Below, in pieces: positions 1 through 10,874 of a DNA stretch of 64,000 nucleotides. The translations under genes were made by a program, and so were the position numbers. The stretch spans positions 868,001-932,000 of the forward strand of contig JAACJO010000012.1 of NCBI GenBank assembly GCA_013368445.1, in the 5' to 3' direction. Positions within the stretch are counted from its first letter, which is position 1; each line of letters begins with the position of its first letter. Below the pieces are notes generated by a model. It searched no databases. It was not told the DNA's origin and saw only the letters and a program-made list of their open reading frames with translations. This stretch comes from Leucocoprinus leucothites (lineage: Eukaryota > Basidiomycota > Agaricomycetes > Agaricales > Agaricaceae).

Positions 1-3
1 TAA

Positions 4-336
4 AAAGCGTTTGGAGATCCTCCCTCCTCGTACACTGCATCTCTCGCCCTACCCCTCGAGCCCGTCAACTTCTTCCCAATGACCATATCTTCAGAGAGCG
101 ACCGACAGCGATACGCACAAGAACTTGCGGCCTACACGCTCCGCCAGTTCTCAGCCGCACGTTCTTCCGCTGATCCAGCCAAGTTGGTCAAGGCCACTGC
201 TTCAACCTCTCAGCAAAAGCATCAGCAGCGAACGAATAAAGCACCAGGGACTCTTGGAGGTTCGTCTCGCCATCCTTCGTGTTCTTCCTTCATAGCTAAG
301 ATGCGGCTAGAGACCTCGGGGATCGCAAGGGCGTAG
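4..336 (+). CDS. C-terminal fragment of an unrecognised gene (left edge)
   Basis: An open frame runs from just after an in-frame TAA at 1-3 to a TAG at 334-336. It has no ATG before position 79, so it may be the last exon of a gene that begins left of the window. The stretch around 79-230 (MTISSESDRQRYAQELAAYT and on) is hydrophilic, rich in Ser, Ala and Gln, and looks weakly protein-like. I recognise no family, and no splice acceptor at the left edge can be confirmed. A short gene starting at 79 is also possible. Low confidence. Confidence 0.3.
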   Translation, partial: KAFGDPPSSYTASLALPLEPVNFFPMTISSESDRQRYAQELAAYTLRQFSAARSSADPAKLVKATASTSQQKHQQRTNKAPGTLGGSSRHPSCSSFIAKMRLETSGIARA

Positions 337-1374
337 CAGCGGCACCTGGGTTGAACCGCGACCACCACCAACCCAAGCGCAAAAAAAGGTTTTTCATGTG
401 AGTTCCTCCGTGAAGATAGGTTGGAGCAATCCTGACATGTTTCACGAAAAGTCCTTGACAGATGTATCATCATCATTCGCCTCATAGTCACGCAGTTGCA
501 CCATATCATGTTAAGGTACACGATGGAAATGCAGACTTGTTCAATTTCGTCCAGATTCACATACCAAGGGGGACGACAGTCCTGCGACGTGATCCCATAT
601 TTCACGATCAATTGTTTTGCTGTACCTGTGGGCATCACTGAGAGGCCCTCACATTATCTCCCTGCCTCAGTTCTTTATTAAAAGCTGCTTACCTGTATAT
701 GCATCCTCCTTCCTCCAATGTAGATTGTCCCGTTCCTAGATGCCTACCTGAGATATTCGGATACCACGATACGAACTCTTGCTACCCCCATTGTCGGATC
801 TATTCAGCTCTTGAGTGAAGATAATCAGTCCCACCCAAGTTGATCAAACATCCCCCCCCCACAGTAATACATCCATTCAGCCAGATATACCACTTTTAAC
901 CGATTGCACTGCAACAAACTAATGAACGTCGGCGAAATAACGAGCAGCGGTCGACGATCGTCTGCACAGTGCCTTTTCGAACATTTCGCCTCAGGGCACA
1001 AGAGCTCGAGAGTGAAAACCGTAAAAGGAAACTCGATGTGGAGTGGGAGTTACTTCTCGGATAGTTGCCACATATATTCAATGGAGAGCCCCACTTTTGC
1101 CGGGGTTCTAGGCTTTCTATCGTCCCTCGCTATTGGTGTAACCTGCCAGTGTTCAGATGCTTAAGACCGATTGTAACTGAGTCTTCGGCTCGTCGGGGAA
1201 GAAAACAGAGCCTAACAGCCACCCCTGAACTCGCGAAGCTGCAAAAGTCCATCCAATGGCAAGTAGTCGGGCTGATCAATTATCATTCGTTCGGAAGACA
1301 TCTCCCTAACTAGGCCATGGCTGTTTGTTCTCGGTCGCTCCATTACTGCATGTATCCACGAAATGTCCCCACTT
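337..1374. other. Intergenic, about 1.0 kb
   Basis: This lies between the edge fragment and the 3' end of TSR1. ORFs on both strands are short, overlap each other and resemble nothing known. A run of nine C residues lies near 851-860. I see no gene here. Confidence 0.5.
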
Positions 1375-4300
1375 CTACTCTTCCATAGCGTCGTCCGAGG
1401 GCATAGAGCCATCAGCACCTCGGGTAGTGCGTTCTTGTTCGGTCCACAAACGAGACCATTTTGGGTAGACGCGTTTGTACAGTGACATACACACAGTGTC
1501 CATCTGGTTGATGGGACCATCAAAGTGGGCTTTGAAGTATCCGTGTGTGCCCAGTGACTCGCGTATATGTCCTGTTCGACCATGTTTCGTATGAAGCTGG
1601 ATGGGCTTGAAGTAGCGGACATCATCTGCGAGCCGATCAGCCCAAGATAGTTGGAAGCATAATTTCGAAATGACAGAAGGAAATGAACGAAGAAATGACG
1701 TCAAGGGCTTAGCGAAATTTTTTTTTTAATAGAATCTACATACCTGCGTCAAAGAACATATACCGCACAGTCGCCGTCTTCTTGTGTACCTTGAACGGAT
1801 GTCCGCTCAGAACAATGCGTTTCGCGATTACTCGTGTCGTATCTGGATTCAAGAAGCTACCCATGGCCACGAGCTGTGGAGCTGTTGAACAATGGAAACG
1901 AATCAAAGACTAAATCAGTAAAAGTGCTCGGTGTGTCTTTGCCCCTTGCTGGTGACTCGGGAAGGGAGCACAAAATTAGACTAATGCCTTCCAATTGAGT
2001 CCCGTATCACCTGCACCAAACCAAGGGAAAGGTGGTGGACCTCAGACTAACCTTGTACGTTTGGTGTCTCTCGCAGTAAGAGACAAGGCTGAGTACCATA
2101 GACAATAGGTCCGTAAGTGGTCGCTACGCTGGTCACCCCATGGCGGAAATAACGCTCGAACTTGTGGACATTGTTCGGACCTTTACCACCGCCGCGAGTG
2201 TGTTGGCTATAGATTGGATTGACGGCGAAACGTCGAGGGCCAATGCAAAGTATCATGGGATCCTGGATTTAGCAGCTTTCATAATTGAGATCAATCGAGT
2301 GAAACGGGGTCACTCACCTTTGATCGTACCGAGCCGTCGTATTCCGTATTCCTCTGCATGGTGAAGTGAAGAACGGACTTCTTATGCTCGTGTTGGAAGA
2401 GAGAAAACAAAGCAATAGGTCCCTTCTTCTCTACCCCCTGTGGCACATCTCGGATATGAATGGTCACCCGTGTACCTGGCTAGGAGCGACAATGAAGTGA
2501 GCGAAGATTAAGATTGGGTAGGTGACCGAAATTGACCTCGACAGCATTCGGCTCTTCTTCTGCTCTCCGCCTTACAGTACGTTCCGTTCGCTTGAAATCC
2601 TCGAACTGAAATATCCGAGCGTAATCCCGTGGAAGATTCTCATACGGATCCCAAGGGCTAGTACGGAAGGATCGCATGCCACGATATCTCTGGAAGCGAA
2701 CTCTGGCAGCGACATCTTGTGGCGTATCAGTTTCATCAGGAAATTGGAGATCATCCTCCTCTTCTCGTTGACGATTACGCCACTTCGCCAGCCTGGTATA
2801 TGCGTGTTAGAATGTTGGTGAAGAGTCAGTGCTGCTTTACTACGCACTGACGCTGTTCCTCTTCAACATCCAATTCCTCGAAGTCGACATCACGTCTACT
2901 CTCCATATCCATGTCTTTATCCTCGTCAATGACAAGGTCCACCATCTCCTCCTGTTCTTCTTCGTCCTCCTCCTTCGTCTCCCGGTCGCCGCCGTCCCCG
3001 TCTTCCGCATCCTCCTCATCGTCCGTCTCATCCAAGATCCATGCAGCCTGATATTCACTCATACCCTTCGGTATTCGCTTAACAATCCTTGGTGTCGTCC
3101 CTTTCGATGCATCAGGGATAGAATTTTGAATGTCGTCACGAGCGCCATTCATTTCTTCCTCTGTTGGCCACGTTTGTTCATTAGCCATATCATCTGGATC
3201 ATTGCTCGAAACCAGAGAATCGGCTTCGTTCGCATCAGGCTCAGCAATCAAGCTGGGTTCGATGTCCATCCCGTTTCCCTTTCCATGGTGGCGAGGTGAA
3301 GGTGCAGAGAAGATCTATTGAATCAAATATATCAGTGAGATTGTGAACGAAAAGCAGCAAGCTAAGCACGTACCTTTGATACCTGGTAGTCCCCGAAATT
3401 AGGCAGATGCACTAATCTATTGGCAGACAACGCAGCACCACGAATCACACCAGTCACCTTCAACATCCCGTCCTCCCACTCAGCAGCCTCACCAAGCACC
3501 CAAGATCTCCCGTCTCTCCATCTCGGTTCTCCAGGCTTTCCTTCAGACAAAGCCCGAAGTGCATTTATTCTATCCGAACCAGAGTGCAAATCGAACACCC
3601 TCGTTTGCGAAGGCACAAAGTATTGCATAAAGGATAGTAGAGACTTGATGATTCCCGAACGAGATTTCGCGTCTATGGAAGCATTGGGCGAGATGACGCT
3701 CACGACGTCCGGTAGGCCTTGAGCTTGGAGTGAACGAAGGAGCGTGTCGCCCCATGTATCGACTTCGACAGTAGGAGAGAGACCAAAAACGACATAGTCT
3801 GCGACTTTACATGCGTCGAGCGTCTCGTAGAAATTTCTATAAAGCACAGGTCGAAAATGAAGTGATGTTTTGAATCGATCAGCCCTGTCATTAGAAATAT
3901 AGTTGTTTAATCAAATCTTGGAAAGAAAGAAGGAAACGCACCGCATCTTCCACAACCCATCTTGAGGACAGTCCTCCGCCGAAACCTCCAACGACTCTGC
4001 AAGTGCTCCGATCAAGTTTCTCGCATTAACATCCTCGGACAAGGGGATCACAGCGACAATTCGTGGAGCACCATCTGCACCGTTAAATACCCGCGTGGCA
4101 GAAACAATTGCATCGCGTTTCTTGGCTTGTGCTTGTTTTGCATTGTTCCTTCTGTTCAGTCGGAGTTGAGCAGTGGTGTTGTTGGTTGAAGCTGCTTTTG
4201 GTGAAGTATGTGCAATTTTGCCTGGAAAGAGGTTGAATTCAGAATCGGAGATGTCGAGTATCGGGAACAAAGGCACCTTTAGCAGCTTCTTTTAGTGACC

Positions 4301-4438
4301 TCCCGGTTGCATGTTTTGATTTGAATGGTTTATTGGTCTAGAAAATTAAAATGTGGGCCTCCGGCACCTTGAATACAATCAACATGATGCTCTCACCTGT
4401 TTAAGTGTCGGCCTATGGTGAAAAGTAGCCTCAACCAT
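1375..4438 (-). CDS. TSR1: Ribosome biogenesis protein TSR1
   Basis: TSR1 is a GTPase-like but catalytically inactive factor that binds pre-40S particles and is needed for late 20S/18S rRNA processing. The start at 4438 gives [14 protein letters not shown], then short introns. The N-terminal basic segment ([16 protein letters not shown]) and central domain follow. A strongly acidic Glu/Asp linker is encoded at about 2826-3269. Family hallmarks come next: [16 protein letters not shown] near 2640-2677, [20 protein letters not shown] near 2180-2235, [20 protein letters not shown] near 1770-1830, and the C-terminal [19 protein letters not shown] with [15 protein letters not shown]. The related GTPase BMS1 is larger and shares the C-terminal fold, but the missing long GTPase N-terminus and the length favour TSR1. 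The antisense ORF over the acidic linker is an artefact. Confidence 0.93.
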
Positions 4439-4987
4439 GTCAGATTTGTCCTATGCAATAGCGGTCTTCAAAGCCAGATAGTCAAGATAATCACAGCTGC
4501 AAAAGTCGATTAGAACACTTGATGAGTTATCTGTGATCACATTCCCAAAATTTGTGAATTACCCGATTGAGCCGCCTCCGTCCCACGTGGCTTTTTTGGT
4601 CCCCTGGAATCTGAGGAGATTATCATCAAACGCAAATCCAGTCCAGCCATTGAGTTTTCCAAACGGGCTCAGACAAACAATGTATTTACTACTAACTGTG
4701 CGTAAGATGTGTAATGGTGCGACTAGTATACAAATGCAGCGGAATCGTGGGGATAGAGATGAGGAGAGGGACGAATACAAGGATATCGAGAACAAGTCTT
4801 ATGTAGTGGGGTACGGAGGAAAAAAGAGGATAGAAAGCAAAATAGGAGCGTTCAAAACCACCGGAAGGGATGAAGAATATAAGACAAATAATTAATAACC
4901 ATCAAAATGCGCGAGAGGAATTGATTCCAGTGTCTAGTAGTGAATGAAAGCAACTACAGAGGATCCGAGAGTGAGGTGTAGTTTTAT
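4439..4987. other. Intergenic between TSR1 start and ADA2 end
   Basis: This stretch of about 550 bp should hold the TSR1 promoter and the ADA2 3' UTR, since both genes lie on the minus strand. The ORFs in it are short and unconvincing. Confidence 0.5.
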
Positions 4988-7369
4988 TTATGTTGAACCT
5001 GAAGGCCACGAAGATTGAGGTAAGGGTTGAGCTGCGTTGTGCAATGAGCCGTTGACACTGCTCGAGGCGGACGAAACGGATGCAATGGGAGGGGGTATTG
5101 GCGGGCGAGGAGATTTAGAGGGGGAACCGTTCAGAGGGTGGAGGCTGAAGGAAGGTGGTTAGTATCGTTTAAGGTGACTGTAAAGCTGGACAAACCTAGT
5201 ATCCTGAGAGCCACTTGCTACGGGGGCACTATGGTTGGTGGTATCATTTGTAATTTTGAGGAAACCTGCTTGAACCAGGAAATCCCATATTCGACTTGTT
5301 TTATTGACGTCGATTTTGACCAGGTCACGGGCTTCTCGTCGGCGTAGTTTTCCTCCTCGACGAGCGTACTCTCTAACTAGTGTTTCCTTAATGACGAGGT
5401 AGGGTTTGGGTAGAATCCGGAGCTGAGAGCAGAGCGTTTGTTCCGCAGGTGTCAGTAGGTGTAGTGAGGGGCTGTTTGCCAAGTTGAGGGGTTGGGCTGA
5501 ATAGAATGTAAATAGGGTATAGCACTAAGAGGAAAGGTATGAACGTACGAGGTCGACGAACAGGTGGCACCGTTGCACCTGGTAGCCGGGGCGTTGGCTC
5601 CCTTGAATGTCGATCATCCGATTCATGAAATGATGGATGGCTTGAACGTCTAGGATCAGGGCCAGATGACTGTCTCCCACTGCTTCGATACTGAGATCGA
5701 TCATAGTCCCGGGCTGCAGCTTTAACTTGTGTCTGCGAAGAAATTCAGGAACACGATGCAAGTTTCGATCGATCTACGTACTCGTTTCGCAAGGTCGTGC
5801 TCATACTTATCAATATCAGCGGCAGTACACAGGCCAAGGCGACGATAAGCTTGGAGCTCTGATATGCGCTTGCGCAGAATTGCCTCATCTACGGAATGAG
5901 AGCAGATATCACGTTATCCTAGGGACTAAACGTACATAGCATATCTGTTGCAAATGACTCATAGTCTTCGGCTGTCTGCAACCTGGCAAACGGTCGGAGC
6001 CTGTGGAGAACCTCACGTTCTTCTCTTGGCCTCTTCTTATCCGCAGCTTGCATCTGGAGTGATGGTCAGTTTTAGTTAACAAGCAGAGATTATATGCGTC
6101 ACCTTCTTGTAGTCTAGAAGCCCTCGCTCAAACATAACTGCTTTACTTTCATGCCGCTTCTCAACTCGCTGAGCATACATCTCCAGCAAGGTCAGTTTAA
6201 AGGTCAACGATTCCTTTGATTCAAATGGTGGTGGCAAAGTAGGCTCTTCAATTTCTTCGTCCTCTCCAGTACCATTCGCCATCGTAACATCTTCAGACTT
6301 TATGTCCTTTTTAATATCTCCATTAATGTGGTAGCCGTTAATAGAGCCATTTGTCTGTGGGGCGGGTGGACCTTTTCCGGCTGGCAGTGATTTTGAGGCG
6401 TTTGAGACGACGAAGCCGTTCCTCCGTTCTTCTGCGAGCTTAGCACGAGCACGTACGTCTGGATCTTGTTCATCCTCGACGATCTGATCCCCTCCCCACT
6501 CTAAACAAACACCGAATTCCAGATCTTTCACGAGATCTTCAGCATCGTTATCGAGTTCATGTTCGAATTCCAGACGTCCCGGTAGGAATGTTGCAACCTC
6601 ATGTACCCCTGGAGCAGATGTCGGAGCAACCTTTTGAGCTGAAGGTGCCACAGAGTTCATATCTGCTATTCTCCGGCGCTTGCGCTCTTGAAATTCCTCC
6701 TGGTCCACTTCAAAGTGTGAGTCCATCCTCTGTAGATTGTCAATTGCTAGTCATGAAATATTGACGTTGGTTTCACTCACAGGGAACGGCCAGTCTGGCG
6801 AGTCAATATAGACTTTTGTGTAATGTTGTTCTACCTCCTCCTTTGACCTTGTGCCCAAATGTTCCGCAATTCGTTTCCAGTTGCCAACACCATGCTGCGC
6901 CAGCCCGGTAATGAGTAGCAACTCTCTGTGTACACATTAGGTGATCCAAGGAAAAAATGCAGAAACGAGAACGCACTCATCGGCCCCCCAGTCTTCCGTG
7001 AATATTGGATACGAATTCATCTCCTACGCATGGTCACGGCTTGTCCTGATTTGTTCATGCTTTAATGAGACTCACAATGACGCGGTATGAATGCCACCGT
7101 TTGTGGTTCTTGAACTCTTTTCCAGCACAAAAGCATGGCGGGCATATGTCGACGCCCTCGTCGTCGGTACACCCGGGATCCGCGCACTTGATGCGGACAG
7201 TATGGGTGAGGTCACATGCACATGCATCGCACTCGTATTGCACTCCTGGCTCATTCACAGCTGCACGCAGAAGGTGACTCAGTAAATTAGCTCAACGTAG
7301 ACTGCAACGAGGAAACTCACTTTGGACTTCGTCGGGAATGTGCTGGGGCTTGCGCTGGGTGACGGTCAT
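4988..7369 (-). CDS. ADA2: Transcriptional adaptor ADA2 (SAGA/ADA complex)
   Basis: ADA2 links the Gcn5 histone acetyltransferase to Ada3 in SAGA-type complexes. The start at 7369 (MTVTQRKPQHIPDEVQ) leads through an intron into a ZZ zinc finger at about 7065-7258 (YECDACACDLTHTVRIKC, then CxxC pairs). A SANT/Myb domain follows near 6780-7020 (ITGLAQHGVGNWKRIAEHLG), then the ADA2 signature FLPGRLEFEHELDNDAEDL near 6520-6600. A disordered Gly/Asn/Glu linker leads to the central helical region and a SWIRM domain near 5260-5450 (LLTPAEQTLCSQLRILPKPY). A last intron of about 51 nt, with a good ATACTAAC branch point, joins the SWIRM exon to a Ser/Pro-rich tail ending SSWPSGST and stopping at 4988. 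If that intron is retained, the protein ends at 5159 instead. Confidence 0.94.
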
Positions 7370-7786
7370 TTGTTGAATGAGACAGGCGCTCCAGACCGAG
7401 TAGTATTGTGGCAGACACGCGGCGGTATCAACGCGAGCCGCGATTGATAGAAAGCTTGGGCTTGATGGCGGTCGTAAGTGTGGAGAAGGAGAGGCGGGCC
7501 AGGCCGAGTGCGGGGGCGGGCGGAGCTTCCTTGCGTACGGAACGGCGCGTCACGTGTGTCGTTGCAGCGGGAGCAGGCGTGGGCGGGCAGAGGACTTGTT
7601 GCCGCCGTCGGCCTCGGTGTGGGAGTCGTCTGAGGTGATGAGTAGCCTTGTTTGCTCCTGTTTGTTCCCGGGGCCATTGCTCTGCCCGCATTTCGCAGAA
7701 ATTCGTTTTCTCTGATGACGTCGTCTCCAAAAATACATACCTATAGCTTGTCAGCCTTGCACTCGGCATCTCTTCAATCTACCATC
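7370..7786. promoter_or_regulatory. Bidirectional promoter region, ADA2 / coiled-coil gene
   Basis: The divergent start codons at 7369 (minus) and 7787 (plus) are 417 bp apart. The interval contains a GC-rich block at about 7490-7640 that is unlike the surrounding DNA. No TATA box or specific site is certain. Its promoter role is inferred from gene orientation only. Confidence 0.45.
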
Positions 7787-10099
7787 ATGCGAACTGCTAT
7801 CTCCCTTGGCGACATATCCAGTAATGAATGCAACGTCATACCCTCCTCAAATTTCTCCACTCTCTCTAGCGTCGGGGGCAATACCAGGCTTACCATCTTC
7901 TATTCTTCTGCTGCCATCTTCAACTCTCAGCTGTCTGCCTCCAATAAACAGATTCGTCTTCTTAAAGCAGAGAATACCACTCTCAAAGGCTCGGTCAAGT
8001 CCATCTCTGGAAAGAATGCTGTGCTTGCTGCTGAGGTTGAAGCTCTTCGCACCCAGACCCGCGATCTCACCACCAGAAATGCTCAGCTCGAAAAGGAGAA
8101 CAGAACACTAGTTAACGAGGTCCGCGCTGAGCGTGTCCAAGGTATGGCTCGCACTAGAAGAGCCCGCGAGCTTGAGTCTGCCTTGAAACAGCGCGACACC
8201 TTTGTTCACGCCATGATCGACATCAATTTGCACCAGCACGTTCTCAAGAACGCATATTTCAGTGTTCGGAAAGGCTGCTCTGTGGACGAAGCGATTGTCT
8301 CTGCTATCCTATCTGCTGCATCCAGACCGGCTTCTCCTTGGTCCAGGATACTTGCTCGACCGGACGCTACGCAATCTGATATCTATAAATGCGCTATTGA
8401 GCTGGCTGCTGCCGCCCGCATCCGTGCGGACAAGAGCCTCCAGATTGCGAGGTTCTGGCGGCATGTGGCCAAGTGTGGTCCTCGAAATGCTGACATTATC
8501 ACGCCATCACCCTCACATCTGGAGGAGATGGATGATGACCTTAAAAAGGAAGCGAGAGCCAATATGTTGGATAGCTTATTGGACAGATTGCGCGCTGGTG
8601 AGAATATACGCAAGAAGAAAGAAGAAGAACGGAGACCCATGGGATTCAGCAGGCCTGATACGCCGGTCGAGACTCCGAACTCTCCAGCCTCGATCTTTTT
8701 CAAGTTTTATCGCACTCAAGCTCGGAGGACTAATATGGATTCCGATTTGTCTTTGGCAACCGCATCATCCTGGAATTCGGATTTCATGGCACCCCTCACT
8801 TCTAGTAAGAACGTGGATTGTCCCAGCGCAGGTGATATCACAAAATCTTCCTCGAATGTTTCACCCCATTCCTTGGAGCGCATACGCGAAGCTTTCAGCG
8901 TATCTAGTCTCACAGACTCACTGGATTGTAACACGTCTTTTGGTGACTCCTTCCATTCCACCTGCCGTTCTCTCCAGCCTGCCTCGTCGCTTGTGGCTGG
9001 TCGCGGTCGCAGCGCAACGGTTCCATTTTCTGCTCGTGACCTAGCTTTCCTCTCTGTCAAGAACGTTATTTCAAAGGTTCCTATAGTCACCGCACCTGGA
9101 GGTAAGGAGCAGAAAGCGCAAGAATTAGCAGGCCGAAGGGTACGGTTCAATAAAGAAACACCACTGATACGGTCGAAAGCGATCAAGGCAAAAAGGCCTC
9201 GAATCTTTGGTAGTGGGTGTCCTGCGCCGTCACCAACGAAGACTCCACTTGCGCCCTCATCCCCCATTGAAAGACTTTTGGTGAAGTCGGATGCCGTTTG
9301 CGCACCGGTACAAGCCCAAGTCGGGCTGCCAACACCTCCTGCCGACGTAGACTCTATTCGTTATGTTCGTCCTCCCACCGTGACTCGCAGGAGAGGATCT
9401 AGTCCACTGCGATTCGGCATATCGTCAATTGTCACCCTCTCTAGCCTTCCAAGTAGGACCAGTCTCGAATCCGTTCCATCTTCCCCTCCCCAGCAAAACA
9501 TCAGGCACTATGTCGTCAAGGACCCAAGTCCTAGCCGATCGAAGCGCGGTTCTGTTACATACCCCCCTTGCCGACCCTCTTCGGGTTCAGGGATTATTGC
9601 TACTCCCCGCGACCCCTTGACGCCACAAAAGCAGGTCCCGCGCGACGTTGGAAAGCAACCCAAGTCCACAAGCACACCTGTGTCTGAAAGAGAACCTGAT
9701 GACCAATTCAAACGACGTTCTTCGATACCCGTTACTCCATCTCGAAGATCCTCTGCCTCGTCTTATAAAGAAAACGCTCCTGCCAAACCTCAGACATCCG
9801 TCCCCATAACCCCCGTTCGATCTGCTTTCGGTTCATCAGAGTTTCCAACAAGAACATCTTCTGGCAGCACCCGCAGGAGGACCTATCGGGCGAGCACAAG
9901 AACTCCACCACGTCCGTCGATGGCCAAATCAGTGATACCCATTCTCAAGCCTGTCCAGCCGTTGCGGATCGTGAAGAAGAACCCGGTTAAGAAACCCCCA
10001 ATTCCGGTAGTTGGGACTGTTTCTTTTGCATCCCCTCTTGGATCTCGACGACAGCGAAACTCACCCGCCTCGAGAATTCCTCCGAGATTACCTCGGTAA
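7787..10099 (+). CDS. Intronless coiled-coil, Ser/Pro/Arg-rich protein; family not recognised
   Basis: This uninterrupted ORF encodes 770 residues from the ATG at 7787. The frame stays open upstream to 7652, but that ATG lies in the GC-rich promoter. Residues about 40-140 form a heptad-like coiled coil (QIRLLKAENTTLKG, VEALRTQTRDLTTRNAQLEK). A helical region to about 270 follows (FVHAMIDINLHQHVLKNAYF), then a long disordered Ser/Pro/Arg-rich tail. Short motifs in the tail are RVRF at residues 451-454 (matching the PP1-docking RVxF pattern), KEN at residues 661-663 (KENAP, an APC/C degron-like box) and many S/T-P sites, some followed by a basic residue (SPTKTP, VTPSRR). The layout resembles shugoshin-like or spindle regulators, but I see no diagnostic shugoshin motif, so no function is assigned. 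Confidence 0.8.
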   Translation: MRTAISLGDISSNECNVIPSSNFSTLSSVGGNTRLTIFYSSAAIFNSQLSASNKQIRLLKAENTTLKGSVKSISGKNAVLAAEVEALRTQTRDLTTRNAQLEKENRTLVNEVRAERVQGMARTRRARELESALKQRDTFVHAMIDINLHQHVLKNAYFSVRKGCSVDEAIVSAILSAASRPASPWSRILARPDATQSDIYKCAIELAAAARIRADKSLQIARFWRHVAKCGPRNADIITPSPSHLEEMDDDLKKEARANMLDSLLDRLRAGENIRKKKEEERRPMGFSRPDTPVETPNSPASIFFKFYRTQARRTNMDSDLSLATASSWNSDFMAPLTSSKNVDCPSAGDITKSSSNVSPHSLERIREAFSVSSLTDSLDCNTSFGDSFHSTCRSLQPASSLVAGRGRSATVPFSARDLAFLSVKNVISKVPIVTAPGGKEQKAQELAGRRVRFNKETPLIRSKAIKAKRPRIFGSGCPAPSPTKTPLAPSSPIERLLVKSDAVCAPVQAQVGLPTPPADVDSIRYVRPPTVTRRRGSSPLRFGISSIVTLSSLPSRTSLESVPSSPPQQNIRHYVVKDPSPSRSKRGSVTYPPCRPSSGSGIIATPRDPLTPQKQVPRDVGKQPKSTSTPVSEREPDDQFKRRSSIPVTPSRRSSASSYKENAPAKPQTSVPITPVRSAFGSSEFPTRTSSGSTRRRTYRASTRTPPRPSMAKSVIPILKPVQPLRIVKKNPVKKPPIPVVGTVSFASPLGSRRQRNSPASRIPPRLPR

Positions 10100-10874
10100 T
10101 TCGACCACTTGTTTTGTCCTTCGATTATTTATTCAATTTTATTTCATCCTTTTCTTGCCCTGGGTTTTTGGATATGGATTTGATTTTCTACATATTTCTA
10201 TGAACCAGAATTGATATTTTCCCCCCTTCGTTTTCTATTTATGGACATTTCTTTTCACCCTCATCTCGTTTGATATGAACAGGAATATATAACATTTTGA
10301 GCTTACTTGTTCTTTACTTCATCAGTAAACCGACCGGAACCTCATCTTGGGCTTAAACCTTCTCGTGATATAGGCGATTCAACAGATGACGCCGAGGCGT
10401 CGAAAAAGTTCACTGAGGTCGCTGTATATTGCGCCCAAAGTACGGGATATCGAGGACCTCTTCAGATTTAGAAATGGCAGTGATTCGTCGTCGTGACGGG
10501 TCCCCTTGCACCCACCTCGCGGTCTGAGCGCCAAATAATTACAACGAAGAATTCGCTTGGCGACATGGGTCCGGATGCCCAATCTTTACTCGATCTTCTC
10601 CCAACTTCCAACAGCACTTGTCCATGACTTTAAGTTTCGCCAAACTCTTGGTGAATCAAAGGGTATAATTTAATCAGGGATACTGTCAAACGGGCCAGGA
10701 GGCTTGTGTGAGTTGATGTATATCAACAGCCCATACGGTAAATAGAAAAATGGGGACCGAACAAGACCGTTCTCAGAACTGACTTGCCACATCAGGATTT
10801 CAGTAGGTTTCTTTCAGATACCGGAAAGTTCACTCGCTTATTGCCAACGACAGAAAAGACACGCTGTTGGGTAA
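10100..10874. other. Intergenic, 3' UTR and F-box 1 promoter
   Basis: This is about 775 bp. A T-rich stretch at 10120-10320 fits a 3' UTR and poly(A) region of the coiled-coil gene. The rest should hold the promoter of the next gene. I see no gene. Confidence 0.5.

Noticed and set aside
2829..3299. Plus-strand ORF of 156 codons, hydrophobic
   Set aside because: It is the antisense of the acidic Glu/Asp linker of TSR1, which reads as Leu/Phe-rich by codon complementarity.
8262..9044. Plus-strand ORF of 260 codons inside the coiled-coil gene
   Set aside because: It overlaps the long intact frame in another phase and has no protein-like features.
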